A DNA stretch of 64,000 nucleotides, from assembly GCA_027442615.1 (NCBI GenBank), contig DAIBBI010000029.1:105529-169528 (forward strand), read 5' to 3'. Position 1 is the first letter of the stretch, and every line of letters begins with the position of its first letter. Position numbers and translations under genes: made by a program. Source of the DNA: JAJZRV01 sp027442615 (lineage in GTDB: Bacteria > Pseudomonadota > Gammaproteobacteria > Burkholderiales > Ferrovaceae). Positions 59,905-64,000 of this stretch are shown here, one piece after another. The notes beneath the pieces were generated by a model. The model did no database searches. It was not told where the DNA came from and saw nothing but the letters and a program-made list of their open reading frames with translations.

Positions 59905-60539
59905 GATGTCGTGGCGCCGCAAGCATCAAGGCGCGTGGTGAGTTGATCGAGCAGTTGCCGCTCGAGGTGCGCGAGCGGTTTTGAAATGCCAAGGTCGCGG
60001 GTGCGGGTGACGGGCATGCCCGCGTAACCGCAGGGATTGATGGCGCCAAAAGGGGCGAGATCCAGGTCCACATTGAGGGAGACGCCATGGTAACTGCATC
60101 CGCGCTGTACCCGCAGGCCCAGGGCCGCGATCTTGGCGTCGTCCACATAGACGCCTGGTGCGCCCGGCCGCAATGCGGCCTCGACGCCATGCTCCGCCAG
60201 CACAGCCATCACCGCGTCTTCCATCAAACGAACCAGGCCCTTCACCGTCAAATGGCGACGGCGCAGGTCAAGCAACAGGTACACCACGATCTGTCCGGGG
60301 CCATGGTAGGTGATCTGTCCGCCGCGATCCACCTTGATCACGGGAATCTGCGAAGCTTTCAGCAGGTGTTCCGGCCTGCCGGCCAATCCCAGGGTGTAAA
60401 CCGGGGAATGTTGCAGGGACCACAACTCGTCCGGGGTGCCTTCATCGCGCTCGCGCGTAAAGGTCTGCATGGCACGCCATACGGGCTCGTACTCGGCCAG
60501 CCCGGCAGTGTTGCGGATGACGAGGGGTACAGGGCTCAC
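59901..60539 (-). CDS. lipB: octanoyl-[ACP]-protein N-octanoyltransferase
   Basis: Transfers octanoyl from ACP to lipoyl domains, before LipA. The 212-residue protein has GGQITYHGPGQIVVYLLLDLR, the catalytic lysine in AKIAALGLRV and the cysteine in INPCGYAGMPVT. It starts with GTG overlapping the ybeD stop as GTGA. Confidence 0.96.
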   Translation of the reverse strand: MSPVPLVIRNTAGLAEYEPVWRAMQTFTRERDEGTPDELWSLQHSPVYTLGLAGRPEHLLKASQIPVIKVDRGGQITYHGPGQIVVYLLLDLRRRHLTVKGLVRLMEDAVMAVLAEHGVEAALRPGAPGVYVDDAKIAALGLRVQRGCSYHGVSLNVDLDLAPFGAINPCGYAGMPVTRTRDLGISKPLAHLERQLLDQLTTRLDACGATTS

Positions 60540-60820
60540 AACACCATCACCACCGAGGGGTGGCCTGACAGAGCGCGGTACAGCGCATCGAGCTGCGCCC
60601 GCGATACGGCGCGAATGGTGCAGGTAACGCTAAGATATTTGCCTGCGCTGCTGGAGCGCATTTCCAGTGTTGCCGGATTGAAGTCCGGGGCATGTTGCAG
60701 CACGATGCCCATGATGGTTTGGGCAAAGCCGTCTGCCGTTCGCCCCATGACCTTGATGGGAAAATCGCAGGGAAATTCGAAGATGTCTTCGCTACCTGCT
60801 TCAATGATGGATGCGCTCAT
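60536..60820 (-). CDS. ybeD: YbeD/DUF493 family protein
   Basis: A 94-residue ACT-like-fold protein with FEFPCDFPIKVMGRTADGFAQ at the N terminus and the YLSVTCTIRAVSRAQLDALYRAL C-terminal pattern. It is found before lipB in many proteobacteria. Its function is not established. It overlaps its neighbours on both sides by four bases. Confidence 0.93.
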   Translation of the reverse strand: MSASIIEAGSEDIFEFPCDFPIKVMGRTADGFAQTIMGIVLQHAPDFNPATLEMRSSSAGKYLSVTCTIRAVSRAQLDALYRALSGHPSVVMVL

Positions 60821-61656
60821 GGACGCTTCTGCTCCTGGTAGAGGGACAGCAGTTTTTTGCTGACCGGCCCCGGAAGGCCGTTGCCCACAGGGATGCCATC
60901 CAGTGTCGTGATTGGAACGATCTCTCGGGTGCTGGAGGTCATCATGATCTCGGAGGCACGGCGCAATTCGGCTTCTGATACGGGGCGTTCCTCGAAGGGA
61001 ATGCGGTGTTTGGCGGCAATTTCCAGCACCAGATCGTAGGTGATACCGGGCAACAGCAGATGGTTGCGTGGCGGTGCCAGCAGGATGCCATCCACCACGA
61101 CCATTGCGTTGCTTGCCGCACCCTCTGTCAGGTAGCCGTCACGAATCAGCAGGCATTCCGTGGCACCTGCCTCAACTGCCATCTGACGCAACAGCACGTT
61201 GGCCAGCAATGAAGTGGTTTTGAGGTTGCACTTCAGCCAGCGAAAGTCCTCGTGGGTGATGGCCCTGATGCCTTCACTGAGCCATTGGGCGGGGGGAGGC
61301 ACCAGGGGCTTGGCCATGGCAAACACCGTCGGGGTGACGTCCTTGGGAAAGGCGTGATCCCGGGGGGCCACGCCCCGCGTGACGTGAAGGTAGATGGACT
61401 GGTTGGCTTCGGGTTCGCGGGCGATCAATTCCTCCACCAGCGTTTCCCAGTCCGGTCGCGACATGGGACTGGAAATGCCTACGCCGTCGAGCGATTGGGC
61501 CAGACGATCCAGATGGCGCCCAAGCGCCAGGGGGATGCGGTCATAGACGGGGATGACCTCGTAGACGCCGTCGCCAAAGATAAACCCGCGATCCATGACC
61601 GGGACCCGGGCTTGTTCCATGGGCATGAACCGGCCGTTCAGATAGACGTCGCTCAT
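60817..61656 (-). CDS. dat: D-amino acid aminotransferase (class IV)
   Basis: A 279-residue fold-type IV PLP transaminase. It starts VYLNGRFMPMEQARVPVMDRGFIFGDGVYE, with the lysine in FRWLKCNLKTTSLL and the EGAASNAMVV phosphate-binding block. The sequence resembles D-alanine aminotransferases more than IlvE, but branched-chain or aminodeoxychorismate lyase activity cannot be excluded. Its place between dacC and ybeD-lipB is a usual betaproteobacterial arrangement; ATG 61656 overlaps the dacC stop. Confidence 0.87.
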   Translation of the reverse strand: MSDVYLNGRFMPMEQARVPVMDRGFIFGDGVYEVIPVYDRIPLALGRHLDRLAQSLDGVGISSPMSRPDWETLVEELIAREPEANQSIYLHVTRGVAPRDHAFPKDVTPTVFAMAKPLVPPPAQWLSEGIRAITHEDFRWLKCNLKTTSLLANVLLRQMAVEAGATECLLIRDGYLTEGAASNAMVVVDGILLAPPRNHLLLPGITYDLVLEIAAKHRIPFEERPVSEAELRRASEIMMTSSTREIVPITTLDGIPVGNGLPGPVSKKLLSLYQEQKRP

Positions 61657-62903
61657 TTCAGCATCAACCTTACAGTGTCCCAACCGCGGGTGAAAGCATT
61701 TCCTACGGGAACCGATTCCAGGGCAACCAGTTCATGCGTGGCCACCGGTTTACCATCATAGCTGATCTCGAGGGTCCCCAGTTTTTGCCCGGCGGATACG
61801 GGAGCCACGATGGGTTGCAGGGTCGTGAGCGTTTGCTTCAGTCGGGCGGATTCGCCGACGGGATGGGTCATCCAGACATCCTCAGCAAACCCTGCCTTGA
61901 CTTCGCGCGTGGCGCCCTTGAAAACCTCCAGGGATTTGATCGGGGTATTCCTTTGAAACAGGTGCTGGGTTTCAAACGTCTGGAATCCCCAGTTGAGCAG
62001 CTTCTGGCTTTCAGTGGTACGGGCCGAGTCGCTGTTGGTTCCAAGGACGATGGCCAGGATGCGTCGCTCACCGCGCCGCGCCGAACTGATCAGGCAGTAT
62101 CCGGCGCTTTCGGTATGCCCTGTCTTGAGGCCATCCACCGTGGGATCGATCCAGAGCAGGCGGTTGCGATTGGGTTGCGTGATGCCGTTGTAGCGGTACT
62201 CCTTGATGGCGTAGAGCGGATAGTACTCGGGGAAATTGCGGATGAGGGCGCTGACCAGCAGGCCGAGGTCATGCGCCGTGGTGTAATGCTGCGGGTTGGG
62301 CAAACCGGTGGCATTGACAAAGTGCGTGCTGCTCATTCCGAGAGTGCTGGCCATCCTGTTCATGCGTTCGGCAAAGGCATCCTCCGAACCGGCAATCGCT
62401 TCGGCCAGTGCAATGCTGGCATCGTTACCAGACTGGATGATGACCCCATGGATCAGTTCGTCCACGGTGACGGACATCTGGGGTTCGATGAACATGCGCG
62501 AACCTTCGGCTTTCCATGCATGCTGCGACACCGGAAGGGTCTGGGAAGGCGAAAGGGTCCTCTCCTTCAGCGCCTTGAAGGTCAGGTAGGCCGTCATCAG
62601 CTTGGTCAGCGACGCCGGCGCCTCCTGCTGGTGGGAGTCGTGCTGGGCGAGCACCTGGTTGCTGGTCAGGTCGAGCACCACCCAGCTGCGCGCGTCGAGG
62701 TTGGGCGGGGTCACGGTCTGCAGCAGCGCCGCGGTGGGACCGTCGGGAAGGTTGCCGACTGCGGCCGGCGCGCTCGCCACCGCCGCCGGCGCGGCCAACT
62801 GCGCCGGCGCGGCCTGCGCGGACGACACCATCGGCGAGGCAAGGCAGACAACGAGCGCGGCCATGGTCAGGCGGCTCGGAACGAAAGAATGGGACAGGGA
62901 CAT
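61653..62903 (-). CDS. dacC: D-alanyl-D-alanine carboxypeptidase (PBP5/6 type)
   Basis: A 416-residue periplasmic penicillin-binding protein that trims the terminal D-Ala of peptidoglycan stem peptides. Signal peptide at residues 1-31 (ends SAQA), then an Ala/Pro-rich linker; SLTK at 98-101, SGN at 158-160 and KTG at 260-262 are intact, followed by the C-terminal beta domain and an amphipathic end. Codons 1-100 (62,600-62,903) are far richer in G/C than the rest: the composition switches at the SLTK motif, so this gene may be a hybrid. ATG 62903 begins MSLSHSF. Confidence 0.93.
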   Translation of the reverse strand: MSLSHSFVPSRLTMAALVVCLASPMVSSAQAAPAQLAAPAAVASAPAAVGNLPDGPTAALLQTVTPPNLDARSWVVLDLTSNQVLAQHDSHQQEAPASLTKLMTAYLTFKALKERTLSPSQTLPVSQHAWKAEGSRMFIEPQMSVTVDELIHGVIIQSGNDASIALAEAIAGSEDAFAERMNRMASTLGMSSTHFVNATGLPNPQHYTTAHDLGLLVSALIRNFPEYYPLYAIKEYRYNGITQPNRNRLLWIDPTVDGLKTGHTESAGYCLISSARRGERRILAIVLGTNSDSARTTESQKLLNWGFQTFETQHLFQRNTPIKSLEVFKGATREVKAGFAEDVWMTHPVGESARLKQTLTTLQPIVAPVSAGQKLGTLEISYDGKPVATHELVALESVPVGNAFTRGWDTVRLMLK

Positions 62904-62923
62904 TGTGTGAATCACCCGATGCG

Positions 62924-62947
62924 AAAAACCCGGCGGCGACCCGCCGG
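62924..62947 (-). terminator. rho-independent-type terminator upstream of dacC
   Basis: Read on the minus strand, CCGGCGG and CCGCCGG (62930-62947) form a seven-base perfect stem around GTCG, followed by G and TTTTT (62924-62928). It ends only 20 bases before the dacC ATG, so it would end the hydrolase transcript or act as an attenuator for dacC. The rest of the 120-base gap (62904-63023) holds no clear promoter. Confidence 0.65.
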
Positions 62948-63023
62948 CGAATCCGGAAGCACCCGCGGCTGAGTGCATGAGACCTTGCGCACCATAGCAG
63001 CGCGCGGCGTGCTTGTTGTTTCC

Positions 63024-63698
63024 TCAGGTTTCCGCGCCGGGCACGGCCCCGTGCCACGCGCGAACCCACTCCTTCAACGGCGTCAGCAGGCCGTGAAAAA
63101 AATGTCCGGCCCCGGGAACCACCAGCACCGGCTGAGACTGCGGCCTCGCCCAGTCCATCACCGCGCCCAGCGGCACCACGTCGTCGTTCTCGCCATGCAC
63201 GACCAGCATGCGACGAGCCAGGGTGCTGCCGTCCGGCTGGCGCAGCCGGGGCACGTCGAAACTGGCCACCGCCGGGCCCACCAGGCACAGATGCTGCACC
63301 GCCTGCCCTTGCGCGTGCAGGCGCGCGCACAAATTGGCGGAGACGTAGGCCCCGAAGGAAAAGCCGGCCAGCGCCAGGGGCGCCGGCTCGCCCAGGCCGA
63401 GCTCGGCCCGGTAGTGCTCGAGCGCCGCCTGCAGGTCGTCGGTCTCGCCCGCTCCCTGCGCATAGGAACCCTCGCTGGCCCCCACGCCGCGGAAATTCGG
63501 CCGGACCGCGGCGAAACCCATCTGCACGAAGGCTCGCGCAAGGGTCTGCGCGACCTTGTTGTCCAGCGTGCCGCCCTGCAGGGGATGGGGGTGGCCGATC
63601 ACGGCCAGCCCCCGGGGCGCCTGCGCGGGAAGGTCGACAGCCGCCTCCAGCGCGCCGGCGGGGCCCTGGATGCACTCGCGCCGCGTGCCGCGATTCAC
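63024..63698 (-). CDS. alpha/beta hydrolase (serine type)
   Basis: A 224-residue alpha/beta-hydrolase with nucleophile elbow GFSFGAY, a glycine-rich IGHPHPLQGGTLDNKV segment, Asp in VHGENDDVVPL and His in GAGHFFHG. This group (YcjY/DLH-like) is frequently beside the ferredoxin below in betaproteobacteria; its substrate is unknown. GTG 63698 overlaps the ferredoxin stop as GTGA. It lies wholly in the high-GC segment. Confidence 0.87.
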   Translation of the reverse strand: MNRGTRRECIQGPAGALEAAVDLPAQAPRGLAVIGHPHPLQGGTLDNKVAQTLARAFVQMGFAAVRPNFRGVGASEGSYAQGAGETDDLQAALEHYRAELGLGEPAPLALAGFSFGAYVSANLCARLHAQGQAVQHLCLVGPAVASFDVPRLRQPDGSTLARRMLVVHGENDDVVPLGAVMDWARPQSQPVLVVPGAGHFFHGLLTPLKEWVRAWHGAVPGAET

Positions 63699-64000
63699 GC
63701 CACCGTCTCCGGCGGCACCAGCAGGCGTTCGACGATCTCGCCGTGCTTGAGGTGGCGCTCGACGATTTCGTCGATGTCCTGCTGGTCGACGTAGGTGTAC
63801 CAGACGCCCTGCGGGTACACGACGCACACGGGGCCCTGCTCGCAGCGCTCCATGCAGCCGGCGCGGTTCACGCGCACCTTGCCGGGGCCGGCCAGGCCCG
63901 CCGCCTTCACCGCCTTCTTGCAATGCTCGAAGGCCTGCTCGGCGCCCTGCGCGGCACAGCACGGGCGAGGGCCCTCGCGCTGGTTCAGGCAGAAGAACAC
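63695..64000 (-). CDS. [2Fe-2S] ferredoxin, thioredoxin-like fold (5' end outside the window)
   Basis: At least 101 residues with the cluster cysteines in FFCLNQREGPRPCC and NRAGCMERCEQGPVC. This is the thioredoxin-like [2Fe-2S] ferredoxin family. The usual N-terminal residues before FFCLNQRE are missing and the frame is open to the window edge, so the first codons probably lie outside; a GTG at 63998-64000 is likely internal. High-GC segment, coupled to the hydrolase. Confidence 0.88.
   Translation of the reverse strand: MFFCLNQREGPRPCCAAQGAEQAFEHCKKAVKAAGLAGPGKVRVNRAGCMERCEQGPVCVVYPQGVWYTYVDQQDIDEIVERHLKHGEIVERLLVPPETVA

Larger units (their letters stand above)
62600..64000. other. compositional switch to high GC at the right end
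   Basis: Counting 60-base lines by hand: 62,101-62,580 gives 62-63% GC, 62,581-62,700 gives 68-70%, 62,761-62,820 gives 90% and 63,601-63,660 gives 83%. Third codon positions become almost all G or C. The switch occurs within dacC while gene order remains the expected one. Confidence 0.65.

Overview
The window is a dense stretch of chromosomal housekeeping genes from a Gram-negative bacterium, most likely a betaproteobacterium. The neighbourhoods point that way: lipA-lipB-ybeD-D-amino acid aminotransferase-dacC, ypjD-corC-pilD-coaE-zapD, rpoH next to ftsX-ftsE-ftsY, and a Rieske oxygenase beside xseB. Outer-membrane genes (lolB, dolP, a heptose-1-P adenylyltransferase) confirm a Gram-negative envelope. 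GC is roughly 60% by eye. I cannot name the genus. There are two tRNA genes and no rRNA, CRISPR array, insertion sequence or prophage that I can see. No stretch of more than about 130 bases lacks a feature, and many neighbours overlap by 1-8 bases at ATGA, GTGA or TGATG junctions.

Layout. 1-2.8 kb: the start of a PLP decarboxylase, then a signalling trio (HD-GYP, a receiver-less CheB domain, HDOD). 2.85-11.8 kb, minus strand: tRNA-Thr, a pteridine-reductase-like SDR, an NDUFA9-like protein, an Irr-like Fur regulator, and the ribF-ileS-lspA-[molybdoenzyme]-ispH operon, ending at a TauE/SafE permease that faces a CysB regulator. 11.9-24.2 kb: murJ, rpsT, argD-argF-argG, yajQ, rsmI against yraN-diaA-dolP-hldE2, then birA-coaX and a HAD phosphatase. 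24.3-33 kb: glnS, folE2, dxs-ispA-xseB, a Rieske oxygenase, an EamA transporter and a rhodanese. 33-42 kb: rpsP-rimM-trmD-rplS-xerD-plsY, ffh, ypjD-corC-pilD-coaE-zapD. 42-52 kb: folB and rpoH behind a perfect CIRCE operator, ftsX-ftsE-ftsY, rsmD-coaD-ferredoxin-TPR protein-lolB-ispE-tRNA-Gln-prs, rplY. 52-64 kb: pth-ychF; an alpha/beta hydrolase-ACP-ketosynthase operon; three bactofilins with an M23 peptidase; then dacC-dat-ybeD-lipB-lipA, a hydrolase and the end of a [2Fe-2S] ferredoxin.

Most of the window is conserved core genome. The best candidates for something less described are the 54.1-58.9 kb block (a Cys-nucleophile hydrolase, an orphan ACP and a ketosynthase next to three bactofilins and an M23 peptidase); a PilD-like protein that has lost its cysteine domain and its pilB/pilC neighbours; xerD and the alpha/beta hydrolase, which both seem to need a non-standard AUC start; and the HDOD/CheB/HD-GYP trio. 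From about 62.6 kb GC jumps sharply inside dacC, right at its SxxK motif. That looks like a recombination or assembly junction and should be settled before the last 1.4 kb is trusted as part of the same genome.
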